64,000 nt of DNA, from contig JADZCA010000040.1 in the NCBI GenBank assembly GCA_020851795.1, positions 56,549 through 120,548 of the forward strand, in the 5' to 3' direction. Positions 18,954-28,097 of the stretch are shown here, piece after piece (the stretch's first letter is position 1; each line of letters starts with the position of its first letter). Both the position numbers and the translations under genes were made by a program. This DNA comes from Planctomycetota bacterium (GTDB taxonomy: Bacteria > Planctomycetota > PLA2 > JAEUHO01). The notes below the pieces were generated by a model. It ran no database searches. It saw only the letters and a program-made list of their open reading frames with translations, and had not been told where the DNA came from.

Positions 18954-20060
18954 ATGGCCTCGCGACCGTCGACGACCGTCCGCCTCCGTCCCCTGCGGGC
19001 CCCGCGTCGCGCCGGGACCGCTGCGGGCGGTCGGCGACGCGAGACGGTCGCGCGCCCGCGCGCCGCGCGCGCGCCCGCCGCGGGCCCCGCGCGGCCGGCG
19101 TCCTCGCCCCCCGCGACGTGGGGCGAGGACGCGCGCGCCGTCGAGGTCGGCCCGTCCACCCCCGCGGGCGTGGCGGCCGCGATCGCGCTCGCGCGCCTCG
19201 CCGAGGCGACCCGCGTCGCCGCGGAGCGCGCCCGGCGCGGTGAGGTCGAGGGCGTCCACGACGTCCGCACGACGGCGCGGCGGCTCCGCGCGGCGCTCTC
19301 GACGTTCCGCGACGAGATCGCGGCCGACGACCGCGAGGCGCTCACCGAACGGGTGCGTCACCTGCGCGACGCCGCCAGCCCCGCTCGCGACCTCGACGTG
19401 GTCCGCGCGGCGCTCGACGACGCGCACGTCGTCGGCGCGGGCGCGGCGACGCTGCGGCGACGCCTCGTGGCGGCGAGACGCAGCGCGTGCGCGTCGCTCG
19501 CGCGCGCGCTCGGGTCGCCGCCCGCCGACGCGCTCGTCGACGCGGTGCGCGCCGCGGCGGCCCGCGCGGCGGCCCACGCCGGCCCGCCGCTCTCGGTGGC
19601 GGGAGCGGCGCGGCTGCCGCGCGCGCTCGAGCGCGTGCTCGCGGCCCGGCTCGCCGCCGGGTCGTCCCTCGCCACGGCCGGCGTGGCCGCGCTGCACGCG
19701 CTGCGGATCGCGGCCAAGCGCGCGCGCTACGCGGCCGAGCTGTTCGCGCCGGCGTTCGGAAAGCCTGTCACCCGCCTCGCCGCCGCGCTGCGCGCGCTGC
19801 AGGACGCGCTCGGCGGCGTGCAGGACGCGCGCACGATCGCGTCGGTCGCCGCACGGGAGGCGGCCGCGGTCGGGGACGCACGCCGTCGCCCGGCCGCGCG
19901 CCGGGCGGCGCGGGCGCTGGCGGCGCACCGGGCGCGGGAGGCACGGGCCTCGCGGGCCGTGCTCGACGCGCGCTTCCGAGCTGCGCTGGGCCCGAGCGCG
20001 ATGCGCGACGTGTTCGCCCACCTGGGCCGTCGGGCCGGCGCGCAGGCGCGCGACGCGTGA
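18954..20060 (+). CDS. CHAD domain protein
   Basis: Predicted 368 residues. An Arg/Ala/Pro-rich low-complexity leader of about 60 residues is followed by a CHAD (conserved histidine alpha-helical) domain. Two typical helices are visible, VHDVRTTARRLRAALSTFRDEI and LHALRIAAKRARYAAELF, each with the conserved His and basic residues. CHAD domains bind inorganic polyphosphate and are often found with CYTH triphosphatases or on polyP granules; no CYTH gene is seen here. The stop codon overlaps the GTG start of queG (GTGA), so the two genes are cotranslated even though no functional link is obvious. The start at 18954 is the first ATG in frame after the divergent promoter region; a later start is possible given the low-complexity leader. 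Confidence 0.85.
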   Translation: MASRPSTTVRLRPLRAPRRAGTAAGGRRRETVARPRAARAPAAGPARPASSPPATWGEDARAVEVGPSTPAGVAAAIALARLAEATRVAAERARRGEVEGVHDVRTTARRLRAALSTFRDEIAADDREALTERVRHLRDAASPARDLDVVRAALDDAHVVGAGAATLRRRLVAARRSACASLARALGSPPADALVDAVRAAAARAAAHAGPPLSVAGAARLPRALERVLAARLAAGSSLATAGVAALHALRIAAKRARYAAELFAPAFGKPVTRLAAALRALQDALGGVQDARTIASVAAREAAAVGDARRRPAARRAARALAAHRAREARASRAVLDARFRAALGPSAMRDVFAHLGRRAGAQARDA

Positions 20061-21193
20061 CGTCGGAGGACGCCGTCGTGCGGGCCGCCGCCGCCGACCT
20101 CGGCTTCGAGGTCGCCGCGGTGGCGTCGGTCGAACCGCTCGACCGAGACCGCGCCGCGCTCGAGGCGTGGCTCGCCGCGGGGCGCCACGGCGACATGGGA
20201 TACCTCGCCGAGGACCCCGCGCGCCGGTCGCGCCCCTCGGCGCTGCTGCCCGAAGCGCGGTCGGTGGTCGTGGTGGCGGTGGAGCACGAGACGAGCGCGG
20301 CGCCCTTCGTCGCGGAGGGGCGCTACGGCCGCGTGGCCCGCTACGCGTGGGGGCGCGACTACCACGTGGTGGTCGGCGAGCGGCTGGGGCGGCTCGCCGA
20401 CGAGCTCGGCCGCCGCCTCGGGCGGGCGGTGCGCGCGCGCTCGTTGGTGGACGGCGCGCCGCTGCTCGAGCGGGCGCTCGCGGTGCGGTCGGGCCTCGGG
20501 TTCGTCGGGAAGAACACGATGGTGATCCTGCCGGGCCGCGGGTCGTGGTGGCTGCTCGGCGAGCTGCTGCTCGACGTCGAGCTCGAGCCGACGCCGCCGG
20601 TCGAGGGCCTGTCGTGCGGCTCGTGCCGCCGGTGCCTCGACGACTGCCCGACGGCGGCCTTCGTCGGCCCCGGGGCGCTCGACGCGAGGCGCTGCCTCTC
20701 CTACCTCTCGATCGAGCACCGCGGCCCGATCCCGCGCGAGCTGCGGACGGCGATGGGCGCGTGGGTGTTCGGCTGCGACGTGTGCCAGGAGGTGTGCCCG
20801 TTCAACCGCTTCGGCAAGCCGACGCGCTGGCCCGAGCTGCGCGCGGAGGCGGGCGTCGGGCCGCGGCTCGACCTCGTCGCGACGCTGTCGATCGACACCG
20901 ACGAGGCGTTCCGCGCGCGCTTCCGCGGCACGCCGCTGGCGCGCCCCAAGCGCCGCGGCCTGCTTCGCAACGCCGCGGTCGTGGCGCGCAACGTCGGCGC
21001 GACGGCGACGGTGCCGGCGCTGCGCGACCGCGTGCTGTTCGACCCGGAGCCGCTCGTGCGCGGGCACGCCTACTGGGCGCTGGCGGGCCTCGACCCCGCG
21101 CTCGCGCGCGCGCTGGCGCGCTGGACGATCCCCATGGACCCCGACCCGTTCGTCCGGGACGAGGCGCAGGCCGCCCTCGACGGAGCCCCCTGA
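20057..21193 (+). CDS. queG: Epoxyqueuosine reductase
   Basis: Predicted 378 residues, typical for QueG. It is a cobalamin- and iron-sulfur-dependent cytoplasmic enzyme that reduces epoxyqueuosine to queuosine at position 34 of tRNAs with GUN anticodons. Two [4Fe-4S] motifs are present: CGSCRRCLDDCP and CDVCQEVCP. The RSLVDGAPLLERALA segment carries the conserved active-site Asp, followed by SGLGFVGKNTMVI. The C-terminal ~90 residues form HEAT-like repeats (LLRNAAVVARNVG, LVRGHAYWALAGLDP). The GTG start at 20057 overlaps the CHAD stop by 4 bp. No other queuosine genes are in the window. The gene ends convergently with the PA0069-type radical SAM gene. Confidence 0.94.
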   Translation: MTSEDAVVRAAAADLGFEVAAVASVEPLDRDRAALEAWLAAGRHGDMGYLAEDPARRSRPSALLPEARSVVVVAVEHETSAAPFVAEGRYGRVARYAWGRDYHVVVGERLGRLADELGRRLGRAVRARSLVDGAPLLERALAVRSGLGFVGKNTMVILPGRGSWWLLGELLLDVELEPTPPVEGLSCGSCRRCLDDCPTAAFVGPGALDARRCLSYLSIEHRGPIPRELRTAMGAWVFGCDVCQEVCPFNRFGKPTRWPELRAEAGVGPRLDLVATLSIDTDEAFRARFRGTPLARPKRRGLLRNAAVVARNVGATATVPALRDRVLFDPEPLVRGHAYWALAGLDPALARALARWTIPMDPDPFVRDEAQAALDGAP

Positions 21194-21263
21194 CGACGCG
21201 GGGCGCCGCGGGCGGCGACGCCACGGGCCCCGCGTACCCGCCGCGTCCGCTGCATCGTGGGGC

Positions 21264-22307
21264 TCATGCGCCGTCGAAGAGCAGTCCTTGTCCGCGCGCC
21301 ACGTCGCGGGCCACGCGGCGCGGTTCGCGCGGGGCCCGGCCCGCGGGCGTCTCGCCGGTCTCGAGCCCGAGGCGGCGGGCCTGCACGGCGAAGAGGTCGG
21401 CGATCGCCTTCCATCGCGGGCCGACGCCCTCCATGCGGTGGCCGAAGCGACGGTCGTCGAGCGCGCCGCCGCGGACGTCGCGGAGGGAGGCCCACACCTT
21501 CGAGGCGCGGCCGGGCAGGCTGGCCTCGAGGCGGGCGGCGAACACGTCGAGCACCTCGGCGGGGAGCCGCACGAGGGTCATGAAGGCGCTGGTCGCGCCG
21601 GCGTCGCGGGCCCGCTCGAGCAGCTCGGGGAGGTCGCCGTCGTTGAGCCCCGGGATCACGGGCGCGAGCGATACCCCCACCGGCACGCCGGCGTCGGCGA
21701 GCGTGCGCAGGGCCTCGAGGCGGCGCGCGACCGACGCCGCGCCGGGCTCCATGGCGCGGGCGACCTCGGGGTCGAGGAACGGCACGCTGACGTGGACGCG
21801 GGCGCCGGCGCGCCGCTCGATCTCGGCGAGGAGCGGGGCGTCGCGGGCGACGAGCACGCCCTTGGTGATGACGCCGACGGGGTTGCTCGCGTCGCGACAG
21901 ACTTCGAGGCAGCGGCGCGTGAGCGCGTACGACGCCTCGAGCGGCTGGTAGCAGTCGGTGTTGCCGGAGAACGCGAGCTCGTCGCCGCGCCACGACGGGC
22001 GCGCGAGCTCGCGCCGTAGCACGTCGGGCGCGTTCACCTTGACGACGATGCGACGCTCGAAGTCGGTGCCCGCGCCGAAGCCGAGGACCTGGTGCGACGG
22101 CCGCGCGTAGCAGTAGGCGCAGCCGTGCTGGCAGCCGCGGTAGGGGTTGACGCCGAAGCGGAAGCCGACGTCGGGGCTGTCGTTCTCGACGATCAGCGAC
22201 TTCGCCTCCTCCTCGTAGACCTCGAAGCCGGCGGGCGGCGGCTCCCCCAGCCACTCGACATGGGTCGCCGACCACGGGTTGGGCGGGTTCGAGCGGAGCT
22301 TGGGCAC
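21264..22307 (-). CDS. PA0069/Rv2578c-family radical SAM protein
   Basis: Predicted 347 residues, starting with GTG at 22307. The radical SAM cluster motif CQHGCAYC (CxxxCxxC type) follows the family landmark NPYRGC, and AFSGNTDCYQPLEA and ITKGVLVARD are also typical of this DNA-repair-photolyase-like (SPL-related) family. These proteins cleave S-adenosylmethionine to a 5'-deoxyadenosyl radical. Their biological substrate is not established despite the spore-photolyase resemblance, so no substrate is proposed. It is convergent with queG. Its upstream side faces the 28-bp repeat array, and its promoter must lie in or before that array. Confidence 0.9.
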   Translation of the reverse strand: MPKLRSNPPNPWSATHVEWLGEPPPAGFEVYEEEAKSLIVENDSPDVGFRFGVNPYRGCQHGCAYCYARPSHQVLGFGAGTDFERRIVVKVNAPDVLRRELARPSWRGDELAFSGNTDCYQPLEASYALTRRCLEVCRDASNPVGVITKGVLVARDAPLLAEIERRAGARVHVSVPFLDPEVARAMEPGAASVARRLEALRTLADAGVPVGVSLAPVIPGLNDGDLPELLERARDAGATSAFMTLVRLPAEVLDVFAARLEASLPGRASKVWASLRDVRGGALDDRRFGHRMEGVGPRWKAIADLFAVQARRLGLETGETPAGRAPREPRRVARDVARGQGLLFDGA

Positions 22308-22436
22308 GCGATGTTCGTATCACGTTCGTATCTCGTCCCCAAGCCCTCGATCCGCCCCCGGCATCGAGCCGCCATCAGACCCCCCCGACCGCCCCCCCGG
22401 CGCCGAGAGAGTCTCCCCACCGAGCGGTGAGCGCCA

Positions 22437-22795
22437 GCTCCGACCCCGAAGTCACCGAGCGCGGGGTCGGAGCAGACGCTCACCGAGCACGGGGTCGGAG
22501 CTCGCGCGCACCGTTCGCGGCGCGGGCCCCGTGGTGCTCGTGCGCCCGACTCCGCGACCGGGGGAGTTCTCCACCGAACGGCGAGCACCGGCTCCGACCC
22601 CGAAGGCACCGAGCGGATGCTCCGACCCCGGAGTCACCGAGTGGGTGCTCCGACCCCGAGGTCACCGAGCGTGGGGTCGGAGCAGACGCTCACCGAGTGG
22701 GTGCTCCGACCCCGAGGTCACCGAGCGCGGGGTCGGAGCAGACGCTCACCGAGCGCGGGGTCGGAGCGGACGCTCACCGAGCGCGGGGTCGGAGC
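22437..22795. repeat. 28-bp repeat array with inverted 11-mers
   Basis: The 11-mer gctccgacccc occurs five times forward (22437, 22591, 22619, 22647, 22703) and six times inverted (22463, 22491, 22673, 22729, 22757, 22785). Same-orientation neighbours are exactly 28 bp apart and inverted neighbours about 26 bp, so every junction of opposite copies can form an 11-bp hairpin. The rest of each unit is also conserved (caccgagcg core). A longer flanking module (cac-cga-cgg-gag-c before 22437 and 22591) is also duplicated. It lies between the divergent radical SAM and esterase genes. Confidence 0.9.
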
Positions 22796-22876
22796 TCGCG
22801 CGCACCGTGGGACAGGACGCCCGCGCGCGCAGGGCCCAAGGTCGGTATCGTCCCCCCGCTGCCCCGAAGGTCCCCC

Positions 22877-24208
22877 ATGCCGCCCATCGCCGCCACGCCG
22901 CACGACCCTCCCGCCGCCCCCACCCCTCGAGCCCGCGCGAGGCGGAGGGCCCTGCGCGTCGGCGCGCTCGTGGCCGTCCTGGCCGTCGTCGGCGTGCTCC
23001 CCGCGGGCGCCGCGCCCGACGCCGAGTCGAAGGCGAAGACCGAGGTCGCCGCCGAGCTCGCGGCCTATGCCGCGTGGTGCGCGCAGAACGGCGCGAAGAC
23101 CGCCGGCGCCGCCGCGGTCGAGGAGGCCAAGGCGCTCGACGAGCAGGCCCCCGGCGTCGCCGACGCCGACGCCGCGCTCGCGGCGCTCGGAGAGGACGCC
23201 GCCGACGCCGCGGCGAAGGTGACGGCCCAGCGCAAGCTCGCCGGGCCGAAGGTCGCCAAGGCCTACGACCACCTCGTCGCCGCCGTCGCGGCCGACAAGA
23301 CGCCCGCCCGCAGCGAAGCCTGGCTCCTCGCGTCGCTCGGATGGGAGGCGAGCAAGCCCCGCCTCGGACGCGCGCAGAAGGCGCTCGACGAAGCGACGAA
23401 GGCGAACCGCAAGGGCTCGGTGGCCCGACTCCTCGCGGGCATGCGCAAGGCCGACCCCGACGGCGCCTCGAAGTACGACCGGGTCGAGGTCGAGCTCGCC
23501 ACGAAGGGGCTGCACCTCCTCGCGAGCGCCGACCACCCGCTGCTCGCCTGGATCTCGCTGCCGCGCGACTGGGCGCGCGGCAAGAAGTACCCCGTGCTCG
23601 TCGGCGTCGAGGGCGCCGGGAGCGGCTTCGAGGGGTACGCCCGCGCGAGCGCCGCGGCGCGCGGGTCCCGCGCGGCGATCGTCGTCACGCCCTGCGGCTT
23701 CACCAACACGAACGCGCTCGAGCCGGCCAAGTACGCCTTCTACGACGCCGACGTGCTCAAGGCCTACGACAGCCGTCGCATGGACTTCGACGGCCCCGGG
23801 ATGGAGAAGATCCTCGAGATCGTGCGCACGCGCTTCGGCGGCGACGAGAAGGTGTTCCTCACCGGGTTCTCCGGCGGCGGCAACTACTGCTACTGGAAAC
23901 TGCTCACCGACCCCGACCACGTGCGCGGCGCCGCACCGGCGTGCGCCAACTACTCCGGCTACGGGCTGACGACGACGCCCACCCCGCAGGACGGCGGCCC
24001 GCCGGTCCACCTCATGACGGGCGCCAACGACCCGCACAAGGACCACGTGTTCGGGAACCCGCCCGGCATCGAAGGCCAGACCGACGCGGTCGAGAGCAAG
24101 CTCAAGGAGCTCGGCTGGACGCACGTGACGCGGGTGCAGCTGCAGGCGGGCCACGACCCGCTCCACGCCGAGGTGTGGAAGTTCGTCGACCGGGTGCTCG
24201 GGAAGTAA
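22877..24208 (+). CDS. Exported alpha/beta-hydrolase (esterase family)
   Basis: Predicted 443 residues; ATG 22877 begins an Arg-rich n-region then the hydrophobic VGALVAVLAVVGVLPAGAAP, a likely signal peptide. An Ala/Lys-rich helical region follows (residues 50-200). The catalytic domain (about 215-443) has the nucleophile elbow GFSGGG with Ser332 and a C-terminal GHDPLHAEVW likely supplying the catalytic His. It resembles polyhydroxybutyrate-depolymerase or feruloyl-esterase-like hydrolases. The substrate is unknown. An upstream extension of the frame through the repeat array is rejected because it lacks a ribosome site and merely translates the repeats. A hairpin follows the stop codon immediately. 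Confidence 0.85.
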   Translation: MPPIAATPHDPPAAPTPRARARRRALRVGALVAVLAVVGVLPAGAAPDAESKAKTEVAAELAAYAAWCAQNGAKTAGAAAVEEAKALDEQAPGVADADAALAALGEDAADAAAKVTAQRKLAGPKVAKAYDHLVAAVAADKTPARSEAWLLASLGWEASKPRLGRAQKALDEATKANRKGSVARLLAGMRKADPDGASKYDRVEVELATKGLHLLASADHPLLAWISLPRDWARGKKYPVLVGVEGAGSGFEGYARASAAARGSRAAIVVTPCGFTNTNALEPAKYAFYDADVLKAYDSRRMDFDGPGMEKILEIVRTRFGGDEKVFLTGFSGGGNYCYWKLLTDPDHVRGAAPACANYSGYGLTTTPTPQDGGPPVHLMTGANDPHKDHVFGNPPGIEGQTDAVESKLKELGWTHVTRVQLQAGHDPLHAEVWKFVDRVLGK

Positions 24209-24225
24209 GCGCTCCGCCGGAGCGC
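24209..24225 (+). terminator. Hairpin directly after esterase stop
   Basis: GCGCTCC-GCC-GGAGCGC is a perfect 7-bp stem starting at the base after the TAA stop. There is no T-run behind it. Probable transcript end of the esterase gene. Confidence 0.5.
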
Positions 24226-24487
24226 CCGCTCGTCGGGGCCCGCGCGGCCACGACGCGAGGCCACCGTCGCGCGGCACGCGAGCGGCACGAGGCCCCGCTC
24301 GACGGCCCCGGCCCTGCGGCCGCCGCGCCTCCGCGCCGGGCTCCTTGTCCGCGACGGCTCGGCGACGGGACCCCGTCAGGGCGGCGCCACGAGGAGGCTC
24401 CGTGGCTCGCCCGGCGCGCGCGACGGCCGACGCCTCGTCGCCCCGGTCGCCGCCCCCGGACGACGCGATCCTCCCCCCGAAACGAAG
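24226..24487. other. Intergenic stretch without visible gene
   Basis: Between the convergent esterase and decaheme cytochrome genes. Apart from the hairpins at both ends nothing recognisable is present. Open frames here lack motifs and ribosome sites. Confidence 0.6.
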
Positions 24488-24523
24488 GAGGCCGGGCGGC
24501 GCCTCTCGACGCCGCCCGGCCTC
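24488..24523 (-). terminator. Strong terminator of the decaheme cytochrome operon
   Basis: GAGGCCGGGCGGCG and CGCCGCCCGGCCTC form a perfect 14-bp stem with an 8-nt loop, 17 bp past the stop of the last cytochrome gene. On the minus strand it is followed by CTTCGTTTCGG, a modest T-rich tail. This is the best intrinsic terminator candidate in the window. Confidence 0.75.
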
Positions 24524-24540
24524 GGAAGGAACGCAGGCGA

Positions 24541-27500
24541 TCAGCGCGGGAAGTGGACCTTCTCCACTTCCTCGGCCTTGCCCGGACCGTGGCAGACGGC
24601 GCAGGCCTCGTTGCCCGCACCCGACACGTTCGACGCGATGTGCGCCTGCGCGGACGCGCCGTCGTGGCACGAGCCGCACACGACGCTCCACACGCGCGTC
24701 GGCTTGGTGGCCGAGGCGTGGGTGCGGTCGGTCGGCTGCTTCCAGACGTCGTTGCCGTGGCAGCGGACGCACTGGCGAGCCTCGCCCGGCCACGCCGGGA
24801 AGCCCACCTCTTCGTACGTGCTGGGGTTGCCGCTGTTGCCGACCACGACGTAGCCCGCGCCGGCGGAGAGCTCCTTGCCGTTGTGGATCTTGTGGAGCAT
24901 CTGGCGGAACTCGATCGAGACGCCCGGCGACAGGTTCGTGTCGGTCGTCGTCGAGCCCACCTTCGGCGTGTCCCAGCGCGGCTTGTCCTCGGCGCCCGAG
25001 ATGCTGTGGCAGGTGAGGCACGCGTCCACGCCGCGGCGACCGCCGCCGTGGAAGATCACGTCGTTGTGGCAGGTGTAGCAGTTGGCGTCGTCCGAGATCA
25101 GCGTGTGCGGGACGACCGTGCCGCCCGGGCTCGCGTACAGGAAGTTCGCCTCCGCCGCGTTCGACGTGCTGCGGTAGGTCTGCAGCTCGTTCCACAGGCC
25201 GAGGTCCACGTTCTTGTACAGCCACAGGTCCACCGTGTAGGTGCCGGCGAGGTAGGGCAGCCCCTTCCACTCGCCCTGCTCCTGCCCGATGTCGACCGAG
25301 TCGTTGGCCGACGGCGTGTACACCGACTGGCGCGCGTCGCCGAGGTGGCGGAACCACCCGAAGCGGGCGTGCGAGCGGTAGCTCATCACGATCGCCACCG
25401 GGTCGCCGTTGACCGGACCCAGCGTGTAGGGCAGCAAGGAGGTCACGACGCCCGTCGCCGGGTTCAGCGTGTACCAGCCCGACGCGCCCTCGAGGCGCAG
25501 CGTCAGGGTCTGCTTCGTGATGCGCACGCCCGCAGCGTGCGCGTACCGCAGCGGCGTCTTGAAGTAGAGCCGCGTCGTGGTGTCGCCGACCGCGGCGATC
25601 ACGCCGTCGGCGCGGGCCGGGGCGACCGCGACGAACTCGCGCACGCCCACCGCACCCGTCGGCTCGATGCAGACCACGTCACCGTTGGCGAAGCCCGTCA
25701 CCGGCGCGACGTCGACCTGACGGTCGAGGTACGCCACCGCGCCCGCGGTGGTCGTGGTGCCGGCGGAGGGCGGCGCGGACGCGGTGGACGCGGTCGCCTC
25801 CCACAGCTGCTGGCGACCGGCGTAGACCGGCAGGTTCGCGGCGATGAACGCATGGCCCAGCGGGTTGGTGCTGTCGCCGAGGTGCTCGTACACGAGGTCC
25901 ATCGGGATGTTGGCGGTGTAGGAGCCGGCCCCCGGGATGAACTCGTAGTAGAACCGGTCGGGCGCGTTCGCCGCGGCCGCGAAGGCGGTGCGGCCCACCA
26001 CCAGCATGAACGCGAAGTTCTGCGCCATGACCGACGGCTTGAACAACGTCATGTGGAACGTGTTCCCCGCCGCCGCCGCGCTCGTGCCCAGGCTGATGTT
26101 GAACGCCAGCCCGCCGGCCGAGAACCGGGTGGACGAGCTGGTCCCCGCGGGCATCGTCCCCGAGCCGATCGGGCCGCCGGGGCCGTTCACCGTGAACGCC
26201 GTCCCGCTCGTGAAGGCGACGGTGTAGCCGCCCGCCGCGAGCCCGGGCGCCAGGTCGAACGCGCTGACCGAGGAGCCGCTCGGGTTGGTGCTCGCCGACG
26301 CGGCGAAGGTGCCGCTGCCGAGCGCGCCCGTCGTCGAGCCCGCGACCGAGAAGCCGGTCGCCGACGTCAGCGTCACCGTGAGGACCTCCGCCGTCGCGGG
26401 GCCCGTCTGGAACACCTTGCTCATCGAGCCCTTGTTCGACGTGCTGGTCGCATGCAGGCGGCCGCCGAAGTCGAACGGACTGATGCTCATGCCGTTCGGC
26501 GTCGGGTACGGGAACACCGTCTGGCGGTTCTGGTTGGGCCCGAAGAAGAACGCGCTGCCCGAGTCGCACTGCCAGATCGGCAGGTCGGAGCCGCCGTCGT
26601 CCTTCACCGTGAACGTGACCGCGACCGCGTCGCCCGCGACGAGGTTGGGCGGGGAGGCGGGGATGGCCCCGCCGTTCACCTGGGTCACCGTCGTCACGAC
26701 ACCGGGGTCGAGCGTCGGGTTGAGCAGCGGATGCACGTGCGACTCGCGCACGGGCAGGTTCGACGCCGACACCGGGCTCGCGCTCGTCGCCGGGTGGCAC
26801 GTGGTGCACGTGGCGTTCGAGAGGCCCGCGGTCATCGTCATGCCGTTGGCGGTGTAGCTCTTCGCCGGGTCGAGGTCGTCGTGGCAGGAGGTGCACGCCT
26901 CGAAGGTCGGGTTCGTCTCCGACTGCGCGCCCTGCGCCGGCGCCGACATCGGGCCGCCGGCATCCGGGTCACCGTGGCACTTCGCGCACGCGACCACGCC
27001 CGTCAGCAGGTTGCCCTCGAGCGTCTTCGACGCGGACGCGAGCGCCGAGTAGCCGAAGTCGCGGGGCATCGCGACGTTGAGGCTCGGCCACACCGGAAAG
27101 CCGACCTCGGAGAGGTCGACGAAGTTGTTGCCGAAGCCGACGTACTCGAGCGGCGCCGGGGTGGCGGCGTAGTTGCGCGAGCCGTCGGGGTTCGTCGCGA
27201 CACCGTTCACGCTCGGCAGGTGGCGCGCGTTGTGGATCTTGTGGACCATCACCTTGAAGTCCACCGTCACACCGGGCGTCCAGTTCTCGTACGCGCCGGT
27301 CGTCGGGTCGTCGTTGCGGTCCTCCGAGCCCGCCGTGTGGCAGAGGAGGCACAGCTCGACGCTGCCGACGCGCGAGCCGCCGTGGGCGCGCAGCTCGGTG
27401 TGGCAGACGTTGCAGTTGTCCACGCCCACCACGGCCCGCTCGACGACGGCGACCGCGCCGCCGTAGAGGAAGTGGTGCACGTGGGCACCCGCGTCACGGT

Positions 27501-28074
27501 AGTCGGTGCCGTCCACCGTGTACGTCTTGTAGGCCTGCAGGCCGATGCCGTACGTGCCGGCCACCAGCGCCTGCCCCGTCCACTCGTTGGGGTCGACGAT
27601 GTTGGCGGTGTCGTTGAGCGGCGCGAGGTAGGTCGAGGGCAGCGCCGGGAACGAGTACTGCCACACGCCGCCGCCCACGTCCGTCGCCGCCAGCAGGAAG
27701 TTCGACTGCGAGGCGATGACGCGGTTGTAGTTGGTCGTCGGGCCGGAGATGTAGGCCTGGCTCGACGTCATCGACGCCGGGTCGAGGTCGGTCCCGTCGT
27801 CCATCTTCAGCGTGAACTGGATGGTGACGACGTTGCCGGCCACGAAGGACCCGCCCGCGCCCGTGCCGCCGGAGGCCTCCAGCACCACGAAGTTGACGCC
27901 CGGGAGCGGGTCGAGCGGCCCGATCACGACGTCTTCACCGCCGGGAGGCCCCGGAGGGCCCGCCGGGCCGGCCGGTCCGTCGGACCCGCCGCCGCTGCAC
28001 GCGGCGACGAAGAGGCTCGCGAACGCGAGCGCGGCGAGCCTCCACGCCGCGCGACCGTGAAGCTTCGTAGCCAT
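24541..28074 (-). CDS. OmcA/MtrC-family decaheme c-type cytochrome lipoprotein (distal paralog)
   Basis: Predicted 1177 residues; ATG 28074 has AAGGAGGG upstream. The signal ends in a good lipobox FVAAC, then a Gly/Ser and collagen-like GPAGPAGPPGPPGG linker. Ten CxxCH heme motifs are visible in two groups of five: CNVCH, CLLCH, CAKCH, CTSCH, CTTCH, then after a ~550-residue beta-rich middle CYTCH, CLTCH, CVRCH, CGSCH, CAVCH. This pentaheme-beta-pentaheme plan is that of cell-surface MtrC/OmcA cytochromes, which pass electrons to minerals, electrodes or partner cells. The inserted beta region is larger than in Shewanella proteins and contains a repeat-like segment (TTGALGSGTFAASASTNPSGSS). 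It is cotranscribed with its paralog 23 bp upstream, and a strong hairpin ends the operon. Surface exposure is inferred from family and lipidation. Confidence 0.93.
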   Translation of the reverse strand: MATKLHGRAAWRLAALAFASLFVAACSGGGSDGPAGPAGPPGPPGGEDVVIGPLDPLPGVNFVVLEASGGTGAGGSFVAGNVVTIQFTLKMDDGTDLDPASMTSSQAYISGPTTNYNRVIASQSNFLLAATDVGGGVWQYSFPALPSTYLAPLNDTANIVDPNEWTGQALVAGTYGIGLQAYKTYTVDGTDYRDAGAHVHHFLYGGAVAVVERAVVGVDNCNVCHTELRAHGGSRVGSVELCLLCHTAGSEDRNDDPTTGAYENWTPGVTVDFKVMVHKIHNARHLPSVNGVATNPDGSRNYAATPAPLEYVGFGNNFVDLSEVGFPVWPSLNVAMPRDFGYSALASASKTLEGNLLTGVVACAKCHGDPDAGGPMSAPAQGAQSETNPTFEACTSCHDDLDPAKSYTANGMTMTAGLSNATCTTCHPATSASPVSASNLPVRESHVHPLLNPTLDPGVVTTVTQVNGGAIPASPPNLVAGDAVAVTFTVKDDGGSDLPIWQCDSGSAFFFGPNQNRQTVFPYPTPNGMSISPFDFGGRLHATSTSNKGSMSKVFQTGPATAEVLTVTLTSATGFSVAGSTTGALGSGTFAASASTNPSGSSVSAFDLAPGLAAGGYTVAFTSGTAFTVNGPGGPIGSGTMPAGTSSSTRFSAGGLAFNISLGTSAAAAGNTFHMTLFKPSVMAQNFAFMLVVGRTAFAAAANAPDRFYYEFIPGAGSYTANIPMDLVYEHLGDSTNPLGHAFIAANLPVYAGRQQLWEATASTASAPPSAGTTTTAGAVAYLDRQVDVAPVTGFANGDVVCIEPTGAVGVREFVAVAPARADGVIAAVGDTTTRLYFKTPLRYAHAAGVRITKQTLTLRLEGASGWYTLNPATGVVTSLLPYTLGPVNGDPVAIVMSYRSHARFGWFRHLGDARQSVYTPSANDSVDIGQEQGEWKGLPYLAGTYTVDLWLYKNVDLGLWNELQTYRSTSNAAEANFLYASPGGTVVPHTLISDDANCYTCHNDVIFHGGGRRGVDACLTCHSISGAEDKPRWDTPKVGSTTTDTNLSPGVSIEFRQMLHKIHNGKELSAGAGYVVVGNSGNPSTYEEVGFPAWPGEARQCVRCHGNDVWKQPTDRTHASATKPTRVWSVVCGSCHDGASAQAHIASNVSGAGNEACAVCHGPGKAEEVEKVHFPR

Positions 28075-28097
28075 GTCGAGCACCCTCCTTGAAAGCG

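Noticed and set aside
22437..22795. CRISPR array
   Set aside because: The period (28 bp) is CRISPR-like, but units are contiguous with no unique spacers, orientation alternates and no cas gene is present.
22427..22876. N-terminal extension of the esterase through the repeat array
   Set aside because: The extension only translates the 28-bp repeats, and the ATG at 22877 begins a signal peptide.
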